This document shows positions 48,851-60,196 of a DNA stretch of 64,000 bases, one piece after another. Made by a program: the position numbers and the translations under genes. The stretch covers positions 186,001 through 250,000 of the forward strand of contig JBECUI020000024.1 of assembly GCA_040954595.2 (NCBI GenBank), given 5' to 3'. The notes under the pieces were generated by a model. It was given only the letters and a program-made list of their open reading frames with translations. It did no database searches and was not told where the DNA came from. This DNA is from Balanoglossus misakiensis (Eukaryota; Hemichordata). How positions within the stretch are numbered: position 1 is the first letter of the stretch; each line of letters opens with the position of its first letter.

Positions 48851-48868
48851 GTTGCAGCTTAGGCGCCT
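48851..48868 (-). repeat. Right terminal inverted repeat of the TTAA element
   Basis: gttgcagcttaggcgcct, followed by the second TTAA at 48869-48872 and the resumed Helentron sequence aactatag. Confidence 0.85.
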
Positions 48869-49218
48869 TTAACTATAGAAAATATAGGCCTATGGCCAGG
48901 TATAAAAATATGAAAAATAAAAAATCTTCTTCTCAAAATAGACTTGGCCCACGGCCTTGACATTTGGCATGTAGGACACTGACCACATGGTCTGCAAAAA
49001 TCGCTAAAAGAATTTTGATATCTCCATTCATATGCAAATTAGGCCCATTTGAAAACTTTGCCCATATATGGTCATCAGGTCACATGACTAATTAAACATT
49101 CACAGGGATACTGCACCAGCTCTCATAGGCCTGCACCATTGTGCCAAGTTTGAGATTTGTAGGTTCAACCGTTTTCAAGATCTACCTGAGCAAAAAAAAC
49201 TACACAAGAAAAAAAAAA
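48869..49218 (+). mobile_element. Helentron-like element, second unit, right part
   Basis: It resumes the body interrupted at 39682 (TTAA duplicated), with the conserved 3' region (gcccatatatggtcatcagg) and an A-rich end before the next head. Apart from a few bases it matches 50649-50991 and 52876 onward. Confidence 0.7.
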
Positions 49219-50991
49219 TTAAAGCTGCAAGCAGCCTTGAAGGGGCCCAAGCATAGAGTTAATAACCATTAGACTCCATTCAGGGTTGTACCATTCAAAT
49301 GCGTAGGCTGTATTTGCTCTCGATGTTGAGATATGGGGAAGTAGGCAACCACCTGAAATGCATGTCGTACAAGTACAAAAACAACAACCAAAGGTGAACT
49401 TCTACGTTGTAAGTACTTCAGTAAGTACTTCAAAGGTCAGTTGAGGGTACCCAAAAATTGGACCAAAAATTTGGTTCATATTCAAGACAACGGAAAATCC
49501 TTGCCCGTTGGGTTGGTCAAATTAGATATGACCATAAAATGAGTTACGCAAGTAAGTTACAGGTGGCCCCAGGAATTTAGCATTTCATGACGCAGAGGTC
49601 CTACCCTACCCCTCCAAACACCTGGCTATATATGATTTGCATGCTATCATATGGAAAGCAGGTCAATTGACACCTGAGGTCAACCAAATATTTGACAAAA
49701 AATTTTCATTCCTGTTTATGTCATGTGCAACAAATCCTACATTTGCAGCCCTTTCACTTTGCCTACCATTAGGTATGCACGCAATACACAAATCAAGCAG
49801 GTGTCACAGGTATCCCCATGTATTTGGCATTTCATGATAGTTTCATCCCTCCAAATACCAAAGCTGCACCTGCACAACGTGCTGAGATATGGCACTGTAC
49901 GACAGAGGTCATCCAAATCACCTTATACATTTGGGCAAAAACCAACTGACACTTACATTCGTCCGTGTGGAACAAAAACCACACATATCGCCCTGTTGGT
50001 TAGTGTCCAATTAAATGTACAAAATCAATGACTTCGGCAGGTGCAACGGGTGACCCCGCCTTTGGTATATCATTATGGTCCCATCCGTATACCCCCCCCC
50101 CACCACGCCAAAGCTGCATGCATCTGCTGTTATTCACTAAGCAAAAGTAGGTGAAATATCACATAAGGTCGCCCACAACTTGACAGGAAAATCTGACTTC
50201 GTATTGATCCATGTGCAACAAATACCATGCTAGCATCCCTTTCATTGACCCCACAATTACGCATGCACATAATAGAGTTACGCAGGTGTCACAGGTGACC
50301 CCTAATTTTGTCTTTTCAATTTTAGTCACAACCCTCCAAACGCCAAGTCAGTGCCTGCTGTGGATGCTGAGATATAGGAAAGTAGGTCAAAGGTCACCTG
50401 AGGTCACCCAAAATTAGGGCAAAAAATGTTGATGCCATACTGATCCATGTCCCACAAGAACAAAACCTCTAGCCTTATTAGTTAGCCTGGAATTAGGTAT
50501 GCACATAATTAATGAGTTAAGCAGGTGTTACAGGTGATCCCAAAACTTTGCCTTTTATTGTGGTGCCATTCTGCTCACGGGCCAATAGAGAGTCACTGTA
50601 CAGGACCAATGCACAGCCGACATGGACATAGCGTCATAGCTTAACTATAGAAAGTATAGGCCCATGGCTGGGTTCAAAAATATGAAAAATAAAAAAATCT
50701 TCTTCTCAAAATAGACTTGGCCCACGGCCTTGACATTTGGCATGTAGGACACTGACCACATGGTCTGCAAAAATCGCTAAAAGAATTTTGATATCTCCAT
50801 TCATATGCAAATTAGGCCCATTTGAAAACTTTGCCCATATATGGTCATCAGGTCACATGACTAATTAAACATTCACAGGGATACTGCACCAGCTCTCATA
50901 GGCCTGCACCATTGTGCCAAGTTTGAGATTTGTAGGTTCAACCGTTTTCAAGATCTACCTGAGCAAAAAAACTACACAAGAAAAAAAAAAA
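49219..50991 (+). mobile_element. Helentron-like element, third unit (about 1.77 kb)
   Basis: Head ttaaagctgcaagcagc followed by GGGGCCCAAGC. The 5' body is more diverged from the 239-bp consensus. A DR1 appears once, at 50384. The unit is repeated almost exactly by the next one. No hairpin separates them. Open frames inside (for example 49723-50031) are repeat-derived and lack domains. Confidence 0.65.
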
Positions 50992-53253
50992 TTAAAGCTG
51001 CAAGCAGCATTGAAGGGGCCCAAGCATAGAGTTAATAACCATTAGACTCCATTCAGGGTTGTACCATTCAAATGCGTAGGCTGTATTTGCTCTCGATGTT
51101 GAGATATGGGGAAGTAGGCAACCACCTGAAATGCATGTCGTACAAGTACAAAAACAACAACCAAAGGTGAACTTCTACGTTGTAAGTACTTCAGTAAGTA
51201 CTTCAAAGGTCAGTTGAGGGTACCCAAAAATTGGACCAAAAATTTGGTTCATATTCAAGACAACGGAAAATCCTTGCCCGTTGGGTTGGTCAAATTAGAT
51301 ATGACCATAAAATGAGTTACGCAAGTAAGTTACAGGTGGCCCCAGGAATTTAGCATTTCATGACGCAGAGGTCCTACCCTACCCCTCCAAACACCTGGCT
51401 ATATATGATTTGCATGCTAACATATGGAAAGCAGGTCAATTGACACCTGAGGTCAACCAAATATTTGACAAAAAATTTTCATTCCTGTTTATGTCATGTG
51501 CAACAAATCCTACATTTGCAGCCCTTTCACTTTGCCTACCATTAGGTATGCACGGAATACACAAATCAAGCAGGTGTCACAGGTATCCCCATGTATTTGG
51601 CATTTCATGATAGTTTCATCCTTCCAAATACCAAAGCTGCACCTGCACAACGTGCTGAGATATGGCACTGTACGACAGAGGTCATCCAAATCACCTTATA
51701 CATTTGGGCAAAAACCAACTGACACTTACATTCGTCCGTGTGGAACAAAAACCACACATATCGCCCTGTTGGTTAGTGTCCAATTAAATGTACAAAATCA
51801 ATGACTTCGGCAGGTGCAACGGGTGACCCCGCCTTTGGTATATCATTATGGTCCCATCCGTATACCCCCCCCCCCCACCACGCCAAAGCTGCATGCATCT
51901 GCTGTTATTCACTAAGCAAAAGTAGGTGAAATATCACATAAGGTCGCCCACAACTTGACAGGAAAATCGGACTTCATATTGATCCATGTGCAACAAATAC
52001 CATGCTAGCATCCCTTTCATTGACCCCACAATTACGCATGCACATAATAGAGTTACGCAGGTGTCACAGGTGACCCCTAATTTTGTCTTTTCAATTTTAG
52101 TCACAACCCTCCAAACGTGCTGAGATATGGCACTGTACGACAGAGGTCATCCAAATCACCTTATACATTTGGGCAAAAACCAACTGACACTTACATTCGT
52201 CCGTGTGGAACAAAAACCACACATATCGCCCTGTTGGTTAGTGTCCAATTAAATGTACAAAATCAATGACTTCGGCAGGTGCAACGGGTGACCCCGCCTT
52301 TGGTATATCATTATGGTCCCATCCGTATACCCCCCCCCCCCCACCACGCCAAAGCTGCATGCATCTGCTGTTATTCACTAAGCAAAAGTAGGTGAAATAT
52401 CACATAAGGTCGCCCACAACTTGACAGGAAAATCGGACTTCATATTGATCCATGTGCAACAAATACCATGCTAGCATCCCTTTCATTGACCCCACAATTA
52501 CGCATGCACATAATAGAGTTACGCAGGTGTCACAGGTGACCCCTAATTTTGTCTTTTCAATTTTAGTCACAACCCTCCAAACGCCAAGTCAGTGCCTGCT
52601 GTGGATGCTGAGATATAGGAAAGTAGGTCAAAGGTCACCTGAGGTCACCCAAAATTTGGGCAAAAATTTTTGATGCCATACTGATCCATGTCCCACAAGA
52701 ACAAAACCTCTAGCCTTATTAGTTAGCCTGGAATTAGGTATGCACATAATTAATGAGTTAAGCAGGTGTTACAGGTGATCCCAAAACTTTGCCTTTTATT
52801 GTGGTGCCATTCTGCTCACGGGCCAATAGAGAGTCACTGTACAGGACCAATGCACAGCCGACATGGACATAGCGTCATAGCTTAACTATAGAAAGTATAG
52901 GCCCATGGCTGGGTTCAAAAATATGAAAAATAAAAAAATCTTCTTCTCAAAATAGACTTGGCCCACGGCCTTGACATTTGGCATGTAGGACACTGACCAC
53001 ATGGTCTGCAAAAATCGCTAAAAGAATTTTGATATCTCCATTCATATGCAAATTAGGCCCATTTGAAAACTTTGCCCATATATGGTCATCAGGTCACATG
53101 ACTAATTAAACATTCACAGGGATACTGCACCAGCTCTCATAGACCTGCACCATTGTGCCAAGTTTGAGATTTGTAGGTTCAGCCGTTTTCAAGATCTACC
53201 TGAGCAAACAAACTACACAAGAAGAAAAAGATGAAAAACCCCAGTAATACCAA
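50992..53253 (+). mobile_element. Helentron-like element, fourth unit with an internal 465-bp duplication
   Basis: Near-identical copy of 49219-50991. It differs by a second copy of the segment starting at cgtgctgagatatggcac (51651 and 52116, offset 465). The duplication joint lies at a shared aacg, which suggests slippage or microhomology repair. A DR1 is at 52625. Confidence 0.7.
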
Positions 53254-53255
53254 TA

Positions 53256-53449
53256 GGGCACAAGCGCCTGAGGGCGCTTGTGCCCTAAAAAAAGATGAAA
53301 AACCCCAGTAATACCAATAGGGCACAAGCCTGCTTGGCTTGTGCCCTAAAAAAGAGGATAATACCAATAGGGCCCAAGCGCTGCATGCGCTTGGGCCCTA
53401 AAAAAAGCCAGTAATACCAATAGGGCCCAAGCCTGCTGGGCTTGGGCCC
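53256..53449 (+). repeat. Tandem array of four Helentron-type 3' hairpins
   Basis: Hairpins at 53256-53285, 53320-53346, 53370-53398 and 53423-53449, each preceded by ataccaata and followed by CCCTAAA. Stems are 11-12 bp with 5-6 base loops. The first two have GGGCACAAGC stems and the last two GGGCCCAAGC stems. A new element head starts at 53454. The array looks like serial addition of 3' ends. Confidence 0.8.
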
Positions 53450-53453
53450 TAAA

Positions 53454-55135
53454 TATAGCTGCAAGCAGCGATGACGGGCACAAGCTTAAGCCGAAGGTCA
53501 AAGGTCATATGTGGTCACCCAAAATTTGGGCGAAACATTTTGATCCCAATACTAGTCCAGGTCCAACAGAAACCAGACCTCTAGCCCTATTGGTTTGTCT
53601 TAAATTAGATATGCACATAATTAATGATGTAAAGTGTAAGACTCCATTAATAGTTTGATCCATCCAAACACAAAAGCTGTACCTGTTCTGGATGCCGAGA
53701 TATAGGAAAGTAGGTCAAAGGTCACCTGAGGCCGCCCGAAAGTTTGGCAAAAATTTTTGACCCCATACTAGTCCAGGTCCAACAAAGACCAGACCTCTAG
53801 CCCTATTGGTTCGCCTAGAATTAGATATGCGCATAATTAATGAGGTAAAGTGTAAGGCTCCATCAGGAGTTCCATCCCTCCAAATGCCAAGGCTGTATCT
53901 GCTGTGGATGCCGAGATATGGTAAAGTAGGTCAAAGGTCACCTGAGGTCACCCAAAATTGGGCAAGAAATTTTAACCCCATACTGGTCCATGTTCAACAA
54001 AAGTCAAACCTCTAGCCCTATTTTCTAGCCTGGAATTAGGTATGCACATAATTAATGAGATAAGCAGGTGCCACAGGTGACCCCCAACTTTGAGGTAAAG
54101 TGTAAGACTCCATTGGGAGTTCAATCCCTCCAAATGCCAAGTCTGTACCTGATCTGGATGCCGAGATATAGAAAGTTAGGTCAAAGGTCTCCTGAGGTCA
54201 CCCAAAATTAGGCAAGAAATGTTAACCCCATACTGGTCCATGTTCAACAAAAATCAAACCTCTAGCACTATTGGCTAGCCTGGAATTAGGTATGCACATA
54301 ATTAATGAGATATGCAGGTGTCACAGGTGGCCCCCAATTTTGTCTTTTCAATTTTAGTCACAACCCTCCAAACGCCAAGTCTGTACTTGCTGTGGATGCC
54401 GAGATATAGGAAAGTAGGTCAAAGGTCACCTGAGGTCACCCAAAATTTGGGCAACAATTTTTGATCCCATACTGGTCCATGTCCCACAAGAACAAAACCT
54501 CTAGCCGTATTAGTTATCCTGGAATTAGGTATGCACATAATTAATGAGTTAAGCAGGTGTTACAGGTGAGCCCAAAATTTAGCCTTTTATTGTGGTTCCA
54601 TTCTGCTCACGGGCCAATAAAGAGTCACTGTACAGGACCATTGCACAGCCGACGTGGACATAGCGTCATAGCTTAACTATAGAAAGTATAGGCCCATGGC
54701 TGGGTCCAAAAATATGAAAAATTAAAAAATCTTCTTCTCAAAATAGACTTAACCCACGGCCTTGACATTTGGCATGTAGGACACTGACCACATGGTCCGC
54801 AAAAATCGCTAAAAGAATTTTGATATTTCCATTCATATGCAAATTAGGCCCATTTGAAAACTTTGCCCATATATGGTCATCAGGTCACATGACTTATTAA
54901 ACATTCACGAGGGTACTGCACTAGCTCTCATAGGCCTGCACCACTGTGCCAAGTTTGAGATTTGTAGGTTCAGCCGTTTTCAAGATCAAAGTGGCCGAAA
55001 AAACTGCACAAGAAAAAAAATCAGTAGAAGAAAAAAGCCAACAATACCAATAGGGCACAAGCGCCTGAGGGCGCTTGTGCCCTAAAAACTACAGTAAAAA
55101 CAATAGGGCCCAAGCCTGCTGGGCTTGGGCCCTAA
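53454..55135 (+). mobile_element. Helentron-like element, fifth unit, with two 3' hairpins
   Basis: Head tatagctgcaagcagc with CGGGCACAAGC, nearly the same as the head at 38710. DR1 sites lie at 53495, 53712, 53928 and 54416, with a one-base variant near 54181. It ends in two hairpins, 55053-55082 (GGGCACAAGC type, matching its head) and 55106-55132 (GGGCCCAAGC type), then CCCTAA. LINE sequence resumes at 55136. Confidence 0.72.
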
Positions 55136-57280
55136 TAATCTTAATCTATTGACTTTATCAGGTTTTGAATTCCGATAAAACTCTAATAAGTGTACATATT
55201 TGATTATCTGACATGGGAGGTAAGGATGAGAAAATATGAATAAACTTTGACAAAGCAAGTGTTTTAGCTATTGTTATCTTGCCAAACAAGGTCACAGGTC
55301 GCCATGACCACTTAGTAAGCAGTGTGGACACTTCCCTTACTTTTGGTGTAAAATTTAACATATCAAGCCCAACAAGATCAACGTTCAGGTTAATACCAAG
55401 AACTGTTAACGGTTCATCAACCCATAATAAGTTCTTTTTTGGCAACAAAATATCATGTGAATGGCATTTAGCGCCAAACCAAACCAATTTAGTTTTTTGG
55501 TAGTTAATTCGCAAACCCGACAGAAAAGTAAAGAAACCCAAGGTAGCAAACAGATTTTTCAGAGAACTTTCAGAACCATCTAAATATACAAAAATATCAT
55601 CTGCGTATTGCCCCAGTAAATTTTTTTTTATCTCTAAGTGTAATTCCTTCTATATTACTATGGGCTCTGATTTCATGCGCAAGTTTTTCAACACAGGTGA
55701 TAAACAGGTACGGTGATAGAGGATCACCTTGTCTAACACCTCTCTCGAGGGGAAAAATCAGGAAAGTTTCCGTTATTTATAACACAACTAGTGGTGTTTT
55801 TATAAAACACTTTGACCCATTTTCTGAAAGAGGGATAAAAATTAAACTTTCTCAATGCTTTATCGATAAATTCCCAAGAAAGCGTGTCAAACGCCATTTC
55901 AAAGTCTAGAAGTACAAGAAAACCTTGTCTATGTTTGAAGTTAACGATACATCATCAATCAAACGTGTATTTTCACCAATATACCTTCCTTTCCTCAAAA
56001 AACCTTTCTAGTCAGGGTGAATAATTTTTGGCAAGAACCGTTTCATACGGTTTGCTATAACACCAGATGCAATCTTATCATCCGTGTTTAGCAATGTAAT
56101 ACGGCGCCAATTTTTCATGAAATCTATTCTTGTTGGGTTTCGGGATACAAGTAACAATTCCCCGCTTTTGAGAAATAGACATTTCGCCTGAGGAGTAGGC
56201 GGAATTAATTGCACGGGCTATATAAACACCAATGTCGGGCCAAAAAAATTTCGGCAGAAAAACCGTCTGTTCCTGGTGACTTATTATTTGCTATTGACTT
56301 CAACACTACTCCACATTCATGCTTAGACAGGGCCCCTTCCAAAGAATCCCGTTCCTCAGTACTCAAAGTAGGCAAAGTATTTCCATGCTGCATAAAATTA
56401 TCTAACTGATCAATATTGCAAGCAACGTTTTTGGTAGCCGCATATAGATTCCGGTAAAACTTAGATTGTTCACGAAGGATGTCTTCGTCCTCAGTTATTG
56501 TGGAGCCAACACTCAGGCACAGCTGACCGATGGCTTTATTGGTGAAATGTCTCTTTTCCATAGAGCAAAAATACTTAGTAGGTTTTTCCCCTTCTGTAGA
56601 CCACCTGGCCCGAGCACGTACGCGACTTCCTTCTACTTTTTTGACAGTATGCTATCAACTGTTCTTTTTTCATGCAGTTCATCTAACATGTCAGGCGTTT
56701 ATAGATCATTCACACGAGTTTCTAGTAAAATATTCTCCGTTTCAAGCTGTTTCTCGGCCCTAATAAATTCCTAGTTGCATACGAAATCGTAACTCCACGA
56801 ATTTTTATTTTCAACGTATCCAAGAAAAGTTGATCCGAAATGGTAAAAGTGGGACCAGCTTGAGAGCTTCCCTCCTGTCTGTACTCATCCTTAGTATCCC
56901 GAATTGTGTTTTTAACAATGTCCACATAATCGTTGTCATCCGAGAGAGACGTATTGCAGAGTGGTCACTCCGGTAACCGACACAAATATTTGCAGTTGCG
57001 GTCACATTAGCGAATTCAGGCGTAATAAGAAAATAATCCAGTCTTTTGCGCCTAAACTACGTAAATGTACGCGAGGACTCGTTTATCATCCGCCAAATAT
57101 CTATCAAAGTATACTCATCACAGAGAAGATCAATTTGTTGCCTTGCATCCGAGTGAGAGTCTGTAGTGCGGCCAGCTGTGTCAGCATCAAAACCCTCACT
57201 ACATTCCAGTCCCCAACTGCAATAACTGAATTATTACCAAACATATTGATCTGCCATTTCAAATCAATATAGAATCTAGT
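55136..57280 (-). pseudogene. L1/Tx1-like LINE ORF2, endonuclease and RT part (decayed)
   Basis: On the minus strand the order is: endonuclease fragment with VIAVGDWNVV (near 57220), SDHSAIRLS (near 56950), the L1-like IRGVTISYATRN stretch (near 56800), RT fingers NNKSPGTDGFSAEIF (near 56250), NWRRITLLNTDDKIASGVI (near 56080), catalytic YADD (about 55596-55607) and a thumb region (about 55160-55540). Several frameshifts and stops occur between blocks. The 5' end is truncated at about 57280 within the endonuclease. It is the same insertion as 36605-37596 and is interrupted by the Helentron-like complex. Confidence 0.82.
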
Positions 57281-58610
57281 ACCACCTACCCCAAGACCAT
57301 GCGTAATCCCACAGGATACACACATTTCAAAGTTGTCTCTAAAGAAGTGTTTTATTGTTAAATAACTAATGTTAACATTTGCTTTCTTGTTTAGTATATA
57401 TAGAAGTCGATAATCCAAACCCCAAAAAGCTGTCAAAAATTTGCTTCACAAAAACAAAATCACAATCATTGCGTTGTCTTTGGGGATGAATATTTTCAAA
57501 ATTGCCGAAGAAAATAATTTAAAAATCATATAATTAAATAATCAAAAATTAATTTTACTCCTATTTGCACTTCCCGTAAAGAGCAGTGTCTAAGCTTTCT
57601 AAAATAATAAGGTTTATGTACTTTGAAGCTAGCTTTATTGTTGTAGGAGAGGATATAGTACCCCCTACCCGAAGACCATGCGTAATCCCATAGGATACAT
57701 GCATTTCAAAGTTGTCTCTAAAGAAGTATTGTATTGTTATATAACTAATGTTAACATTTGTTTTCTTGTTTAATAAACAGAAGTCAATAATCCAAACCCC
57801 CAAAGATGTCAAAAATTTGCTTTACAAAAAGAAAATCACAATTGTTGCGTTGTCTTTGGGGTGAATATTTTCAAAATTGCCGAAAAAATTAATTTAAAAA
57901 TATTATAATTAAATATTCATAATTTTTTTTATAATTAAGTTTGTGCTTCCCGTAAAGAGCAGTGTCTAAGCTTTCTAAAAATATAAGGTTTATGTAATTG
58001 TTTGCTAGTTTTTTTTTTTTTAGGAGAGGATATAGTACCCCTACCCCAAGACCATGCGTAATCCCATAGGATACATGCATTTCAAAGTTGTCTCTAAAGA
58101 AGTATTGTATTGTTAAATAACTAATGTTAACATTTGTTTTCTTGTTTAATATATAGAATTAAATAATCCAAACCTAAAAAGTTGTCAACAATTTGCTTCA
58201 CAAAAAGAAAATCACAATTGTAACATTGTCTTTTGAGTGAAAACTTTCAAAATTGCCGAAAAAATTAATTTAAAAATCATCTAATTAAATATTCATAAAT
58301 ATTGTTTAATAAAGTTTGTGCTTCCCGTAAAGAGCAGTATCTAAGCTTTCTAAAAATATGAGGTTTATGTAATTTCATGGTAGTTTTATTTTTTTAGGAG
58401 AGAATATAGTACCCCCCACCCAACCCATTTTTCGCCATTTTGAGCGGCACATACCATTCAAAAACCACCCCGGAGGGGTAGTGCAACCCAAAATATTCAA
58501 TGTTAACATCTTTTTTCTTGTTCAGCACGTTCTAAAGAACAAAAAAATACCCAAGTGGTAGGTTTATGGGGGGGGGGGGTGCACGGTGGACCCGTCGTGC
58601 CCACGGACTA
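57281..58610 (-). repeat. Right arm of the foldback element
   Basis: Reverse complement of the left arm with an extra internal unit. The units are visible from repeats of 'agaccatgcgtaatccca' near 57294, 57676 and 58048. It includes a 12-base G tract near 58568. The terminal 12 bases match the left end perfectly as an inverted repeat. Confidence 0.75.
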
Positions 58611-59895
58611 AGAGATATTGACGGAATTCAAGAAAAAATAGCCATTTTGGCCATATTTTGATAAAAATGGTAAATTTTTAAAAAAATCATAAAAAATTAA
58701 CTCTTTTCTTCATTTTCGGAAATATTATGGAGCATGAAGTGTCGTTCTCTTGAAAAAAGTGCTGCAAATTCCAGAAAAGGCGGTATAATTTGAATCACCC
58801 AAGACAAAATAACCATTTTCGACTTTTTTCGAAATATTGTCTTTTTTACAAAATAAATAAGAATAAATTCTTTTCTTAGTTTCAAACGGGTAGAGATACT
58901 TTCCACACGGGTTTTCTAACATTGAATTCCCGTTCATCAACTCAGATTTCCTACAGCATAAGTCGGCTAAAACCCTGACACTCTAGAGCAGAAACAGTTG
59001 CACACTGGTAACGTTGAACAAGTCGATTTTTCTACGGCCTGGCTCGGCTAAATCGCCGTCACAATATGACAAACACTAGCGTACGTTAGCAACAGTGATC
59101 AAGTCAGATTTTCTACGGCATGGCTTGGATAAAGCACCGGCACTCTAGAGCAGAAACACGCGTACAGAGACCACGTTGATCAAGTCTGTTCTCCTACGGC
59201 TTGGCTCGACTAAAACCCCGGCACACTATGACAGACACTAGCGTTCGTTAGCAACGTTGATCAAGTCAGATTTCCTACGGCATGGCTTGGCTAAAGCCCT
59301 GGCACTCTAGAGCAGAAACACGCCTACAGAGACCACGTTGATCTACTCACAATTCCTTCGGCCTGGCACGGCTGATGCCCCGGCACTATATATAGGACAC
59401 AGACTGGCGTATGTTAACAACGGTAATCACGACGGGTTTCCTACGGCCTGGCTCAGCTGAAGCCCCGGCACTCTAGAGCAGAAAAAGGCGTACAGAGACC
59501 ACGTTGATCAAGTCTGATCTCCTACGGCTTGGCTCGACTAAAACCCCGGCACACTATGACAGACACTAGCGTTCGTTAGCAACGTTGATCAAGTCAGATT
59601 TCCTACGGCTTGGCTTGGCTAAAACCCTGGCACTCTAGAGCAGAAACACGCGTACAGAGACCACGTTAATCTACTCACATTTCCTTCGGCCTGGCACGGC
59701 TGATGCCCCGGCACTATATATAGGACACAGACTGGCGTAAGTTAACAACGGTAATCACGTCGGGTTTCCTACGGCCTGGCTCAGCTGAAGCCCCGGCACT
59801 CTAGAGCAGAAACAGGCGTACATTGACAACGTTGATCAAGTCAGATTTCGTACGGCGTGACTCGGCTGGTGCACCGGCTCTATATGACACAGACT
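58611..59895. repeat. Macrosatellite array, last segment
   Basis: The satellite resumes with agagatattgacgg, in register with the break at 35847, runs through the AT-rich third repeat and about a dozen 80-90 bp subrepeats, and stops at gacacagact where LINE sequence starts. A block of subrepeats (about 59157-59330) is repeated at about 59488-59660. Confidence 0.88.
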
Positions 59896-60104
59896 CGAGA
59901 ATCATATCCAGTAAACGCAAAGGCGCTGTTGCTGCTAAAATCAACGTATCCTTTCACCAGGCTAAGCTTTTGCTTGAGTCTAGTTTCTGGCCACCAAATG
60001 TATTTTGTAGACAGTGGCTAGGTGAACAAAATTTTTCAGAGAGTCAATTAAACCGTATACAAAGAAAAAACGACTCCACAGATGTTGATAGATTCGTTCA
60101 ATAA
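59896..60104 (+). pseudogene. CR1-like LINE ORF1, C-terminal fragment
   Basis: After the satellite ends, SSKRKGAVAAKINVSFHQ and ESSFWPPNVFCRQWLGEQ resemble the C-terminal region of ORF1 proteins in CR1/L2-type LINEs, where a similar FWP-x-G-V motif occurs. It stops at 60102-60104. The element is 5'-truncated at 59896. The longer open frame reaching back into satellite is accidental. Confidence 0.5.
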
Positions 60105-60196
60105 TTTTATTTTTCTGAATCTGTGGATTTATTGTATTTCAATGACTTCTGTAGAAGCGGAACAATTGTTAAACTCTGATTGTTATAGGAAATGTA

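Larger units (their letters stand above)
39683..48868. mobile_element. TTAA-flanked, probably Kolobok-like DNA transposon, 9186 bp, two genes
   Basis: The Helentron body reads cgtcatagcttaactatag in intact copies. Here it is split, with TTAA at both 39679-39682 and 48869-48872. The element ends form an 18-bp imperfect terminal inverted repeat, AGGCRCCTAAGCTGYAAC. Inside lie two convergent spliced genes: a DDE-transposase-like gene (+, 39939-45803) and a P2X7-ballast-domain gene (-, 46557-48600). TTAA duplications occur in piggyBac and Kolobok. The protein lacks piggyBac features, so Kolobok is favoured, but the superfamily call is inference. Confidence 0.82.
35848..58610. mobile_element. Foldback DNA element with long inverted arms, expanded by nested insertions
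   Basis: The ends are TAGTCCGTGGGC at 35848 and its complement GCCCACGGACTA at 58599-58610. The interrupted satellite reads gcaga before and agagatattg after, so AGA appears duplicated (35845-35847 and 58611-58613). The arms, 35848 to about 36604 and about 57281 to 58610, are inverted copies. Each has units of about 370 bp with a ttaacatttgttttcttg core, and the right arm carries one more unit. Without the insertions the element would be about 2.1 kb. It has no coding capacity of its own. The superfamily is undetermined. Confidence 0.75.

Noticed and set aside
39683-48868. piggyBac transposon (also uses TTAA)
   Set aside because: The ends begin AGGC rather than CCC, and the protein motifs (GDGRMDSPG, DVWHAAKNLGKK) do not resemble piggyBac transposases.
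39683-48868. Ordinary host gene pair
   Set aside because: Both genes lie wholly between inverted repeats with a TTAA duplication, and uninterrupted copies of the host sequence exist in the same window. A domesticated gene is not excluded but is not needed.
59823-60104. Complete 93-residue protein
   Set aside because: Its first third is satellite. Only the part after 59896 resembles LINE ORF1.
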